20,580 nucleotides of DNA from Methylotenera sp. (GCA_027310735.1 DAIDAH010000014.1:1-20580), one strand, 5' to 3'. Counted from the stretch's first letter, positions 1 to 8,066 are shown. The notes: a model not told the origin generated them from the letters alone. Made by a program: numbers and translations.

Positions 1-101
1 GCGAATTGGACCCACCCCTTCCCATCTCGAACAGGGCCGTGAAACGATTCTGCGCCAATGATAGTATGCTTTTTGCATGCGAAAGTAGGTCACTGCCAAG
101 C
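1..101 (+). rRNA. rrf: 5S ribosomal RNA, 3' portion (5' end cut by window)
   Basis: The first ~101 bases match the body of a bacterial 5S rRNA. The conserved CCCATCTCGAACAG loop lies at about 22-35, followed by GTGAAACGATTC and the helix IV/V region with GAAAGTAGGTC. The 3' strand of helix I (GCCAAGC) ends near 101. About 15 bases of the 5' end, including the partner strand of helix I, lie before the window. The pattern is typical of betaproteobacteria. The exact 3' end is uncertain by a few bases. It would be the last gene of an rRNA operon reading into the terminator at 135-164. Confidence 0.93.
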
Positions 102-110
102 TTTTTATTT

Positions 111-128
111 AGTCGCCGTAAGGTGACT
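111..128 (+). other. Hairpin with GTAA (GNRA) loop downstream of 5S
   Basis: AGTCGCC (111-117) pairs with GGTGACT (122-128) across a GTAA tetraloop, giving seven pairs including one G-U wobble. No T-tract follows, so it is not a terminator itself. It lies between the 5S 3' end and the terminator at 135-164. It could be a 3' processing or RNase stop structure of the rRNA precursor; that role is inference. Confidence 0.45.
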
Positions 129-134
129 TGCAAT

Positions 135-164
135 GGCCCTCCTAGTGAGGGCCTTTTGCTTTTT
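135..164 (+). terminator. Rho-independent terminator of the rRNA operon
   Basis: A perfect 7-bp GC-rich stem, GGCCCTC (135-141) with GAGGGCC (147-153), encloses a 5-base loop and is followed by TTTTGCTTTTT. Its place about 35 bases after the 5S 3' end makes it the expected end of the rRNA transcript. Confidence 0.9.
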
Positions 165-200
165 ATCTGATCTAAGTTACTTTACTGTACGTCTGAAATC

Positions 201-222
201 AAAAAACTAGGCCTGTGGCTAG
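201..222 (-). terminator. Probable terminator of the two-component operon
   Basis: On the minus strand, CTAGCC, an ACA loop and GGCCTAG form a 6-bp stem with one bulged C, followed directly by GTTTTTT. It lies ~115 bases past the stop of the minus-strand response regulator, with no gene between, so it probably ends that transcript. On the plus strand the T-run is weaker (CTTTTG), so any bidirectional action is minor. Confidence 0.5.
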
Positions 223-336
223 GCTTTTGATTAAATGTATTTGTGCTATATATTATGATGCTGTCGCATCAGTAGTATCTAGGGATGTTTACATAAACTA
301 TAGACAGGTGAGGTGACAATTATCTTTATAAGTCTC

Positions 337-978
337 TTAGTCAACTAGCATGTTTTGGAATGCGTAGTGTGTGAGCTCAGAGTTATTCTGTAGCTGCATT
401 TTGTCTAATAATCGTCTGCGATACATACTGACAGTTTTAACTGAAAGTGATAGTTTGACAGCAATATCGCCAACAGAAAGTCCAGAGGCAATCATTGTTA
501 ATGTCTGGAATTCGCGGTCTGAGAGTATTTCATGCGGGGCTTTTTGATTCTCAATGTCGACTTGGTTAGCAAGAATCTGTGCAACTGCAGGAGTAATATA
601 TTTTTTACCTTTAGCTACCGTGTGTATTGCATTGACTAGTTCAGTAGATGCACTTTGCTTACTTAGATATCCAGCTGCCCCTGATTTAAGTGCACGTATA
701 GCATATTGATCTTCCTTATACATAGAGAGCATTAGTACTGCAATGTTGCTGTTTTCACGCTTAATATATTTGAGTACATCCATACCACTACGATCAGGTA
801 GAGATATATCCAGCAAAATTATGTCAGCATTTGATTGACAACCAAGTTTAATTGCTTCTACAGCATTTTGAGCTTCTCCAACAACAACAATGTCTTTTGT
901 TTCAGCTAGAATTTGTTTAAGGCCAGCACGTAAAATTGCGTGGTCATCAGCTATGATAACTTTGATTTTGTTGTTCAT
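337..978 (-). CDS. NarL/FixJ-type response regulator
   Basis: This 213-residue protein has a receiver domain (about 5-120) and a LuxR-type helix-turn-helix (about 150-208). Visible receiver residues are the acidic pair D11-D12, phospho-acceptor D57 in ILLDISLPD, S85 and the switch lysine K107 in GYLSK. The HTH has the usual LSDRE start and the SVKTVSMYRRRLLDKM recognition region. In this family phosphorylation of the aspartate promotes dimerisation and DNA binding. The start ATG is preceded by GAGAG at a suitable distance. The gene lies 45 bases downstream of the histidine kinase on the same strand, so the two form a cognate pair. Its regulon cannot be read from the sequence. The divergent glycan gene at 2579 is one possible target (inference). 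Confidence 0.93.
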   Translation of the reverse strand: MNNKIKVIIADDHAILRAGLKQILAETKDIVVVGEAQNAVEAIKLGCQSNADIILLDISLPDRSGMDVLKYIKRENSNIAVLMLSMYKEDQYAIRALKSGAAGYLSKQSASTELVNAIHTVAKGKKYITPAVAQILANQVDIENQKAPHEILSDREFQTLTMIASGLSVGDIAVKLSLSVKTVSMYRRRLLDKMQLQNNSELTHYAFQNMLVD

Positions 979-1023
979 ATGTATCTCTCATGAAGCTTTG
1001 TATCTTTGGAATTGGATGTGAAT

Positions 1024-2208
1024 CTAGAAAAAATCATTTTCTCTTTCAATGGGTAATTTGATGCTAATGAGTGTCCCTGGCTCATTTGATTCCGTAATGT
1101 CAAAACTACCACGCAGTGTTATTACTCTCTCTTGCATTCCACGTAAACCGAATGAATTTGCTTTAAGGGTGTCGCTAGGTTTAATTCCTACGCCATTGTC
1201 ATGAATAGACATTAATATTTCATCATGGGTAGCTCTAAGCTCAATATGTACAGTAGAGGCTTTTGCGTGTTTTGCAATATTAGACATAGATTCTTGGCAG
1301 ATACGGAATAATGTAATTGCTTGATCTGTCGTGACTGGAATCTCAGACTTCTTACAAGAAAAATGGCACTTTATGCCTAATTGTTTTTCAAACTCACTTG
1401 ATTGCCATTCGAGCGCTGCCACAATGCCGAGATCAAGTATGTTTGGCCTTAAGTCGCTTGAAATTCTATGAATGGCATCAAAGGTGCTATCGACTATTAA
1501 CTCCAAACTTTGAGCCTGTTCTACTGTAACTTTTTGGCCTGCAGTAAGCTTGTTAATAATGGATGATAAGCCAATCTTAATTGCGGTTAAATTCCCACCC
1601 AAATCATCGTGAATTTCACGAGCAATCCTGCTGCGCTCGTGCTCTTTAATTTGATCCATGTGAGCGGATAACTCAGCCAAATTACGTCGAGACTGTTCAA
1701 TACCAAGCTGCTCATTTTTACTTTGAGTGATATTTGTCATAATACCATCCCAGAGGATGGCTCCATTGGGGAGAACTCTAGGGGTAGAGCGCAAGTTGAT
1801 CCATTTGGTGTCTTGCCAGCCCTCGATCCAGACGCGACCATCCCAGTTTAGCAGTTTCAGTTTTTTGGCTGAGAGCTCAAGACGCTTGCGTAGTGAAGTG
1901 CGGTCTCTTACATTAATCATTGCATAAAATAGCTTGGAATCCTGCTTTAGTGCTTCCGTACTAAAGCCCAACAATGCTTTGCAGCCATCGCTGAGATATA
2001 CAAAGTCTATTTCACCCTCATGATCTAGCTGAAATTGAAAGACTAGTCCTGGTGTATTTGTGACAATGGCTTGAAAGCGTGATTCGCTTTCAATTAATGC
2101 TTGCATTGCCTCTTCTTTTGACGAGAAGTCACTCTTGATGAAAATTAGCTCTTGTTGCCCAGGTTGCATTATTTTGCTCTGTGAATGCACTTCATCAATA
2201 GTTACCAA
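1024..2208 (-). CDS. Soluble PAS-domain sensor histidine kinase (NarX/DegS class)
   Basis: The protein has up to 394 residues with no membrane segment, so it should sense a cytoplasmic cue. A PAS-like domain covers about 43-165. The HisKA_3 dimerisation helix is at about 188-255, with phospho-accepting H200 in AREIHDDLGG. An HATPase_c domain follows (about 293-388), with the N-box around N310 (CQESMSNIAKHA), the G1 box DNGVGI (337-342) and the G2 box GLRGMQERV. HisKA_3 kinases usually pair with NarL-type regulators, as here. The longest reading starts at a TTG (2208) with no clear ribosome site. A TATAAT at 2216-2221 would put the transcript start almost on that TTG, so the in-frame ATG at 2169 (M14) may be the true start, giving 381 residues. 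No domain is affected either way. Confidence 0.92.
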   Translation of the reverse strand: MVTIDEVHSQSKIMQPGQQELIFIKSDFSSKEEAMQALIESESRFQAIVTNTPGLVFQFQLDHEGEIDFVYLSDGCKALLGFSTEALKQDSKLFYAMINVRDRTSLRKRLELSAKKLKLLNWDGRVWIEGWQDTKWINLRSTPRVLPNGAILWDGIMTNITQSKNEQLGIEQSRRNLAELSAHMDQIKEHERSRIAREIHDDLGGNLTAIKIGLSSIINKLTAGQKVTVEQAQSLELIVDSTFDAIHRISSDLRPNILDLGIVAALEWQSSEFEKQLGIKCHFSCKKSEIPVTTDQAITLFRICQESMSNIAKHAKASTVHIELRATHDEILMSIHDNGVGIKPSDTLKANSFGLRGMQERVITLRGSFDITESNEPGTLISIKLPIERENDFF

Positions 2209-2215
2209 TGATCAT

Positions 2216-2221
2216 ATTATA
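2216..2221 (-). promoter_or_regulatory. Candidate -10 box for the two-component operon
   Basis: A perfect TATAAT lies on the minus strand at 2216-2221, directly upstream of the kinase. No convincing -35 hexamer is seen at 16-18 bp. Transcription from it would begin around 2208-2209, leaving a ~40-base leader before the ATG at 2169. Confidence 0.4.
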
Positions 2222-2379
2222 CATATAAGCGAGGAGCGAAACACTTAACGAGGTTCACAACATTAGAGTGCTAAATGTCCGATTGAAAATTACTCGAGTT
2301 TTCAGATGTTTTTTTTATATTATGATTATTAATGATGTAATGAACCTAAATTGAGTTGCTTTAAGTGCTCTGTTTCTAG

Positions 2380-2402
2380 CTTCTTTGAGAAGTATTTATA
2401 AT
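2380..2402 (+). promoter_or_regulatory. Candidate promoter for the giant glycosyltransferase gene, overlapped by a dyad
   Basis: TATAAT at 2397-2402 is a full -10 match. The best -35 candidate (TTTCTA at 2373-2378, 18-bp spacer) is poor. A perfect dyad CTTCT-TTG-AGAAG (2380-2392) sits in the spacer, where a bound protein would block or remodel the promoter. The leader would be ~170 bases. Confidence 0.33.
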
Positions 2403-2578
2403 GATAATTGAGTGCAGAGTGTTATTGATTTTTCTAAGCAATAAAGGGATATGTATCAAAAGTCAAAGTAATTAAGTGATATGCCTTGAAGTGCTAGACC
2501 AGACCTAAACTTTTTCTAGGTAAGCCTAGTGGAAATTAATGCGTAATTGAAGAAAGAATATCTAAAGGTCAAACTGTA

Positions 2579-5500
2579 ATGGTCGTGAAAAGTAAAGATA
2601 GCGGGATGCCAACAAGCGGTCAGATAAATGCCTTAGCCAGTTTATTTAATCAAGGGCGCCTAGAGGAAAGTGAGCTTTTGGCTCTTGAGATGACTAGGCG
2701 TTACCCTAAGCATGGCTTTGGTTGGAAGGTGTTAGGTGCAATACACCAGCAGCAAGGTTTAATTGATGGAGCGTTTCAAGCTTTAAAAATGGCCGCAGAG
2801 TTTTTGCCTAATGATAGTGAGGTCCAATATAACTTGGGGAATAGTTTTTATGATCAGCACTTATTGCCCGAGGCTGTCAGTTGCTATCGTAAAGCTGTGA
2901 AGCTTGACTCGGGCTTTGCAATGGCGCATTACAACTTGGGTAGTGTGCTTAAGGATCAGGGCCTGTTTGCTAAGGCGATAGTTAGTTATAAGAAAGCCTT
3001 GAGTATCAGTCCGGAACATGCGGCCATGAATTTTAATTTGGCGCTTATGTTGTATGAGCAAGCAGATTATATTGGTGCCATAGAGTACTATCAACGTGGA
3101 TTATTATTACAACCTGATTTTGTAATGGCCTATGTAATATTGGGGGCAAGTTACAAGGCAGTCGGCGAGTTACACAAAGCTGAGGCTTCATACAGGAATG
3201 CGCTCAGCTTAGATCCAAATTGTTTCGATGCGCATAATAACTTAGGCGTTATATTGAGTGCGATGGGTGACATTGTTGAGGCCGAAAGCTGCTATCGTAC
3301 CGCAATTAAGTTAGAGCCTAATTTTGCCTCTGCATATAATAACCTCGGTGTTTTATTTAAGGATCAAGGTCGAAACGTTGAGGCAGAGTCTTATTTTATT
3401 GCATCGCTTGAAAAAGACCCTTTGTATTTCTTAGCTCATAATAATTTGGCCGTTACTTATCGAGACCAAGGTCGATTATCTGAATCAGAACTTTCTTGTA
3501 GAAATGCCATTAAGGTAAAACCTGATTACGCAGAGGCTTATAGTAATCTAGGGTTGGCGCTAGATGGCATGGGGCGCCTACAAGAGGCTGTGTCAGCCTT
3601 TGAAAAGGCGCTTGAGTATGATCCAGAAAATGCCGCTATGCTCAGTAACTTTAGCGTTACTTTAAATACGCTGAGTCAGCTAACTAGAGCGGAGGCTTAC
3701 CTTAAAAAGGCGCTGGAACTCGCCCCAGAGTTTGTTAATGCACATGTGAATCTTTGTGTGAATTATTTGGCGCAAGGTCGTATTCATGATGCTGAAGCCA
3801 TTTGTTTGAAAGCGCTAAAGATTCAGCCGGATAATGCTGAGGCGCAAAATAATCTGTTGTTTTTAATGAACTATTCGGATAGTTACAGTGCTAATGACTG
3901 TTTTGAGGCTGCGAGTCAATATGGTCTGATGGTGGCAGAAAAAGCTGATGCGTCATTTTCATCATGGCGGTGTGAGTCTCAGCCGAAACTACTACGCATA
4001 GGGCTAGTGTCGGGCGATTTGCGCCAGCATGCAGTATCTTATTTTTTAGAAAATTTGGTTAAACATATAGAGCCATCAAGCCTTGAGTTAATTGCATACT
4101 CAACCAATGCTCGCCAAGATGAAGTGACTGCACGTCTTAAGCCTTATTTTTCTGGCTGGACGTCATTAGTCGGAATCAGCGACAAGGCTGCCGCACAATT
4201 TATTCATAATGATGGTGTACATCTCTTGCTGGACTTATCCGGGCATAGCGCAGGTAATCGATTGCCAATTTTTGCTTGGAAGCCTGCACCAGTGCAGGTT
4301 AGTTGGTTGGGATACTTTGCCACTACAGGGGTAAAGGCTATAGATTATTTTATAGCCGATGAAGTGGGTGTGCCTAAATGCAATAAGTCGCAATTCGTGG
4401 AACGGATTAAATACTTACCCGATACCCGACTATGTTTTACAGCGCCTGATGCTGAGGTGGTGGTTTCTGCCTTACCTGCACTGGCTAATGGCTATGTCAC
4501 ATTTGGATGTTTTCAAAATATGGCGAAGGTCGGGGATGATGTGCTCGATTTATGGGCTGAAGTCATGAGAGGGGTGCCGCACTCCAAATTGCGTTGGCAA
4601 TGTAAATCTTTTAGAGATGCTTCTGTAGCAGAAGGTTTAAAGAAAAGATTGTTAAAACGCGGTATTCAACCAGACCGGATCATCTTACTTGGCTCAACAT
4701 TGCGTGAGGCTTATTTTTACGCACATGCAGAAGTGGATATGATGCTGGATACATTTCCATTTACAGGCGGCACAACTACTTGTGAAGCATTATGGATGGG
4801 AGTGCCTACTTTAACACTTGCAGGCAGTACGCTTATTGCAAGACAGGGTGCTAGTTTAATGTCCGCAGCCGGTCTTGCAGACTGGGTTGCTGAGAGTAAA
4901 GATGAGTATGTCAAGAAAGCATTATTTTTTGCTGGTGATTTGAGTAAGCTTGTCTACTTGAGGGCTGGCCTGAGGCAGCAGGTACTTACTTCGCCGTTAT
5001 TTGATGCATCACGTTTTGCAAGGAACATGGAAAATGTATTATGGGAAATGTGGCGAGATTGTGAAGCCCAACCAGAGATGAGCCAGGCTCTCACACAACA
5101 TATAGCCAAAGCTCAGCTTGACCAAATACAAGTCCATATTGAAATTATAAGTGCAACCAGATATTCAGAAGATGACTTTTGGAGTAAGTCCGCATTAGGT
5201 CTTTCACTTAAACGACATCTTAAACAGGATGCAAGATTAACGGCTAATATTGCATTTGAGAACACACGAGGGCTTGCTGAAATATTTAATGAGTGTATTG
5301 ATCAAGCGCAGGATAAAGATATTCTTGTTTTTATACATGATGATGTGTGGATTGATGACGTAAATTTTGCAGAAGCAGTGATTGCAGGTCTTGAGGATTT
5401 TGATGTAATCGGCGTTGCTGGTAACCGCCGTAGAGTGCCCAATCAGCCTGCATGGGCATTTACGGAAATTAAAGATGGTAAATTCGTCACAGATGTTAGA

Positions 5501-7972
5501 TCAAACTTAAGCGGTTGCGTTTCCCATGGCGATAGCGCTTTCGGGCCGGAGTCATATTTTGGTGAACTGCCTGCAGAATGTGAGCTTATGGATGGTGTTT
5601 TTCTTGCCACCAAGAAAGAGTGCTTAAAAGCGAGGAATGTAGGGTTTGATGTTCAGTTTGATTTCCATTTCTATGATTTGGACTTTTGTCGTAGTGCAAG
5701 AAAAGCTGGATTGAGACTAGGTACTTGGCTAATCAAGCTTACTCATCAGAGTCAAGGTGCATTTGGCAGTCAACATTGGATAAACAAATACCAACTTTAC
5801 CTGAATAAGTGGGAAGAGACTTCTTCAAATAACGGTATAATTTTTTTACAACAGCTAGTCAACGAAAGAGAGCAGGATTTGCAGCAGGCGATGAGTGAAG
5901 TGTTACAAATGGCTGTGGAGCATCAGAATGCTGGTCGTATAGAACAGGCTGAACAATTATATATTGAAATTCTTAGTATCCATCCAGAACATGCCTTGGC
6001 TAACCATAATCTAGGTGTAATTGAGGCTAATACCAAAGGTGCGCTAGTTGCCTTGCCACGTTTAGAAATTGCTGTGAAGGCTAGTCCAGATAGTGAGCAG
6101 TTCTGGGTAAGTTATATCGATGCACTCATGCAATCAGGCGCGCCTGATACGGCAGCTGATGCTATCGAGTTAGGACAAAAATTCGGACTTACGAATGAGA
6201 CTGCACAAATGCTTGCTGCCGAATATGTAGCATCACTTGAATCACAGCATAAGTATGAAGCCGACGTGAAGGTTAAAAGGAAAGCTAGAGAGCATCTGCT
6301 GGCCCATCAGTTGCTCGATGGCTTACAAGGCTTAGAAATAGGCGGTGCCGCCCACAATGCTTTTGGGCTAAATACACGTAACGTAGATTACACCGCTGAG
6401 ATGAATACGGAATTTAAACTTTATGAAGTTAGTGTTTGCGGTGAGGCGATGGCTGTTGATGTTGTTGCAAAAGGGGATGATATTCCTTTGCCAGATAAGT
6501 CCGTAGATTTTGTAATCAGTAGTCATGTAATCGAACACTTTTTTGATCCGATAAAAGCAATTAAGGAGTGGATGCGCTTATCACGCAAATATGTATTCAT
6601 CATTGCTCCGTTACCTGATGCGCTGCCAAGTGACCGTGGAAAACCGCTTACAACAATGCAGGAGTTGTTAGATAGGCACAGTGGCAAAGTAAAGATGTCT
6701 GGCGTGGAGACCGAGCATTATTCAATTTGGACTTGTGAAACATTTAAAGACATGTGCCTAGAACTCATTGGCGACTATGGATTTCATATTAGTCATTTCG
6801 AGGTCGTTGACACTAAAGTAGGCAATGGATTTACGGTTGTACTTCGACATAATTCGCTTGTCGAAACAGAACAAGATTTGCAACGGTCAATGAGTGAGAT
6901 GTTGCAAATGGCATTGCAATACCAAAATTCTGGTCAAATTGAACAGGCAAAACATCTTTATTTAAAAGTTATCAATATTCAACCAAATCATGCAGATGCA
7001 AATCACAATCTTGGCGTAATAGAGGCTCGTTTGAACGGTGCCTCTGCTGCGTTAACTCACTTGGAAATTGCAATTATGGCTAAGCCAAAAAGTGAGCAGT
7101 TTTGGGTAAGTTATATTGACGCACTTATGCAGTCTGGGGCTAATGACAATATCATTGTGTCGGCATTAGAGTTGGGACAGCAGTGTGGCGGGCTAAAGAT
7201 TGCAACCGTGAAAATGTTAGCAGCAGAGCGCATTGCTGCTGAGAATAAACAGGCATCGTTTTGTCCGGTATGTAATTGTCAGCAGGTTGAATTTTTACCT
7301 CTTCCGGATTCTTACCAAGAAATTGCACGTCGTCATGGTTTCATTCATTTTGGGCAAGGGGAAATGACGTCAGCAGAAACTTATACTTGCCGTAATTGTG
7401 GAGCTTCAGATCGAGAGCGACTTTATGCTTTATGGATTGATCAACAAATCGAGAAGGGTTGTTTTTCTGCGAACACACGCGTTATACACTTTGCTCCTGA
7501 GGCCGTATTGTCAGCAAAATTAAAAAGCATAGACTTATTTGACTATAAGACTGCCGATCTTTTCATGGATCGTGTCGACTATAAAGTTGACATGATGGAT
7601 ATGCCATTTAAAGATGCTAGATTTGATTTCTTTATCTGTAGCCATGTGCTGGAGCATGTGAGCAGTGATGATCAAGCAATTCAAGAGCTATTTAGAATTA
7701 CGAAGTTGGGCGGTAGTGGCATTTTAATGGCACCTATTATAGTCGGGTTGGAAAAGACTCAAGAGGATTCTAATGTAACTGATGAGGAAAGCCGCTGTCG
7801 GCTGTATGGTCAAAATGATCATGTCAGACTATATGCGCATAATGATTATGTTAATAAAATTCGCAGTTATGGCTTTCGTGTCGAGGAGCTAGGTATAGAC
7901 TATTTTGGAGAGGAAGCTTTCATCTCATTAGGGCTTAAGCCAACCAGTATTCTTTATGTAGTAAGAAAATGA
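2579..7972 (+). CDS. Giant TPR / GT41 / glycosyltransferase / double methyltransferase fusion protein
   Basis: This 1797-residue protein has no signal peptide or membrane segment. In order: twelve TPRs of exactly 34 residues (about 14-421); a GT41 SPINDLY/OGT-type domain (about 470-830) with candidate catalytic H484 (GDLRQHAVS), K650 (CFQNMAK) and the LDTFPFTGGTTTCEALWMG nucleotide-sugar motif (723-741); a second glycosyltransferase-like domain (about 851-1080) with HDD at 920-922, MDG at 1004-1006 and YDLDF at 1032-1036; a TPR module (about 1097-1217); a methyltransferase (about 1235-1425) with LEIGGAAHNAFG and SSHVIEHF; a second copy of the TPR module (about 1429-1552); and a CPVC/CRNC zinc ribbon (1562-1607) joined to another methyltransferase (to 1797) with HFAPE and CSHVLEH. 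The start ATG follows AAAGGT nine bases upstream. The likely role is to glycosylate a protein on Ser/Thr, extend the glycan and methylate it. Flagellin is the inferred acceptor. Domain calls are firm; the combined function is inference. Confidence 0.9.
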   Translation: MVVKSKDSGMPTSGQINALASLFNQGRLEESELLALEMTRRYPKHGFGWKVLGAIHQQQGLIDGAFQALKMAAEFLPNDSEVQYNLGNSFYDQHLLPEAVSCYRKAVKLDSGFAMAHYNLGSVLKDQGLFAKAIVSYKKALSISPEHAAMNFNLALMLYEQADYIGAIEYYQRGLLLQPDFVMAYVILGASYKAVGELHKAEASYRNALSLDPNCFDAHNNLGVILSAMGDIVEAESCYRTAIKLEPNFASAYNNLGVLFKDQGRNVEAESYFIASLEKDPLYFLAHNNLAVTYRDQGRLSESELSCRNAIKVKPDYAEAYSNLGLALDGMGRLQEAVSAFEKALEYDPENAAMLSNFSVTLNTLSQLTRAEAYLKKALELAPEFVNAHVNLCVNYLAQGRIHDAEAICLKALKIQPDNAEAQNNLLFLMNYSDSYSANDCFEAASQYGLMVAEKADASFSSWRCESQPKLLRIGLVSGDLRQHAVSYFLENLVKHIEPSSLELIAYSTNARQDEVTARLKPYFSGWTSLVGISDKAAAQFIHNDGVHLLLDLSGHSAGNRLPIFAWKPAPVQVSWLGYFATTGVKAIDYFIADEVGVPKCNKSQFVERIKYLPDTRLCFTAPDAEVVVSALPALANGYVTFGCFQNMAKVGDDVLDLWAEVMRGVPHSKLRWQCKSFRDASVAEGLKKRLLKRGIQPDRIILLGSTLREAYFYAHAEVDMMLDTFPFTGGTTTCEALWMGVPTLTLAGSTLIARQGASLMSAAGLADWVAESKDEYVKKALFFAGDLSKLVYLRAGLRQQVLTSPLFDASRFARNMENVLWEMWRDCEAQPEMSQALTQHIAKAQLDQIQVHIEIISATRYSEDDFWSKSALGLSLKRHLKQDARLTANIAFENTRGLAEIFNECIDQAQDKDILVFIHDDVWIDDVNFAEAVIAGLEDFDVIGVAGNRRRVPNQPAWAFTEIKDGKFVTDVRSNLSGCVSHGDSAFGPESYFGELPAECELMDGVFLATKKECLKARNVGFDVQFDFHFYDLDFCRSARKAGLRLGTWLIKLTHQSQGAFGSQHWINKYQLYLNKWEETSSNNGIIFLQQLVNEREQDLQQAMSEVLQMAVEHQNAGRIEQAEQLYIEILSIHPEHALANHNLGVIEANTKGALVALPRLEIAVKASPDSEQFWVSYIDALMQSGAPDTAADAIELGQKFGLTNETAQMLAAEYVASLESQHKYEADVKVKRKAREHLLAHQLLDGLQGLEIGGAAHNAFGLNTRNVDYTAEMNTEFKLYEVSVCGEAMAVDVVAKGDDIPLPDKSVDFVISSHVIEHFFDPIKAIKEWMRLSRKYVFIIAPLPDALPSDRGKPLTTMQELLDRHSGKVKMSGVETEHYSIWTCETFKDMCLELIGDYGFHISHFEVVDTKVGNGFTVVLRHNSLVETEQDLQRSMSEMLQMALQYQNSGQIEQAKHLYLKVINIQPNHADANHNLGVIEARLNGASAALTHLEIAIMAKPKSEQFWVSYIDALMQSGANDNIIVSALELGQQCGGLKIATVKMLAAERIAAENKQASFCPVCNCQQVEFLPLPDSYQEIARRHGFIHFGQGEMTSAETYTCRNCGASDRERLYALWIDQQIEKGCFSANTRVIHFAPEAVLSAKLKSIDLFDYKTADLFMDRVDYKVDMMDMPFKDARFDFFICSHVLEHVSSDDQAIQELFRITKLGGSGILMAPIIVGLEKTQEDSNVTDEESRCRLYGQNDHVRLYAHNDYVNKIRSYGFRVEELGIDYFGEEAFISLGLKPTSILYVVRK
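5867..6229 (+). repeat. Internal repeat copy 1: ~120-residue TPR/YIDALMQSG module
   Basis: This encodes residues 1097-1217 of the giant protein and is a diverged direct repeat of 6863-7234. Shared stretches include EQDLQ, NHNLGVIEA and SEQFWVSYIDALMQSGA. The DNA is also clearly similar, for example around 6095-6144 versus 7091-7140. A more diverged version forms the N terminus of the protein at 14391. The module holds about two TPR-like hairpins and a helical tail. Confidence 0.85.
6863..7234 (+). repeat. Internal repeat copy 2: ~120-residue TPR/YIDALMQSG module
   Basis: This encodes residues 1429-1552 of the giant protein. It repeats the module at 5867-6229 and sits between the two methyltransferase domains. 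Each methyltransferase is thus preceded by its own module, which points to duplication of a module-plus-methyltransferase unit or to a linker with a docking role. Confidence 0.85.
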
Positions 7973-8036
7973 TACTGGTTATGTACGCATACTCCTGTAG
8001 CTTAGATGTGAATTTACTTACCAAAATAAGTTGATT

Positions 8037-8066
8037 GCAATAAGTGTTCTTATAAGAATCACTTGC
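8037..8066. promoter_or_regulatory. Palindromic dyad upstream of the DegT-like gene
   Basis: A perfect 12-bp palindrome TTCTTATAAGAA (8047-8058) is extended by AAGTG on the left and CACTT on the right, with one bulged base, inside GCAA...TTGC ends. It lies just before the ribosome site at 8073. It could be an operator or an mRNA hairpin in the leader. The role is not shown. Confidence 0.4.

Larger units (their letters stand above)
2209..2578. other. Divergent intergenic control region (370 bp)
   Basis: This AT-rich, gene-free stretch separates the minus-strand kinase from the plus-strand giant gene. It holds a TATAAT for each direction (2216-2221 minus, 2397-2402 plus), an 8-base T-run (2309-2316), a CTTCT-TTG-AGAAG dyad (2380-2392) and a small CTAGG-TAAG-CCTAG hairpin (2516-2529). 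No sigma-28 or sigma-54 consensus was found. A convincing small ORF or RNA gene was not seen. Confidence 0.5.

Noticed and set aside
256..271. TGATGC-TGTC-GCATCA hairpin downstream of the response regulator
   Set aside because: The stem is only 6 bp with no T-run on either strand; the structure at 201-222 is a better terminator.
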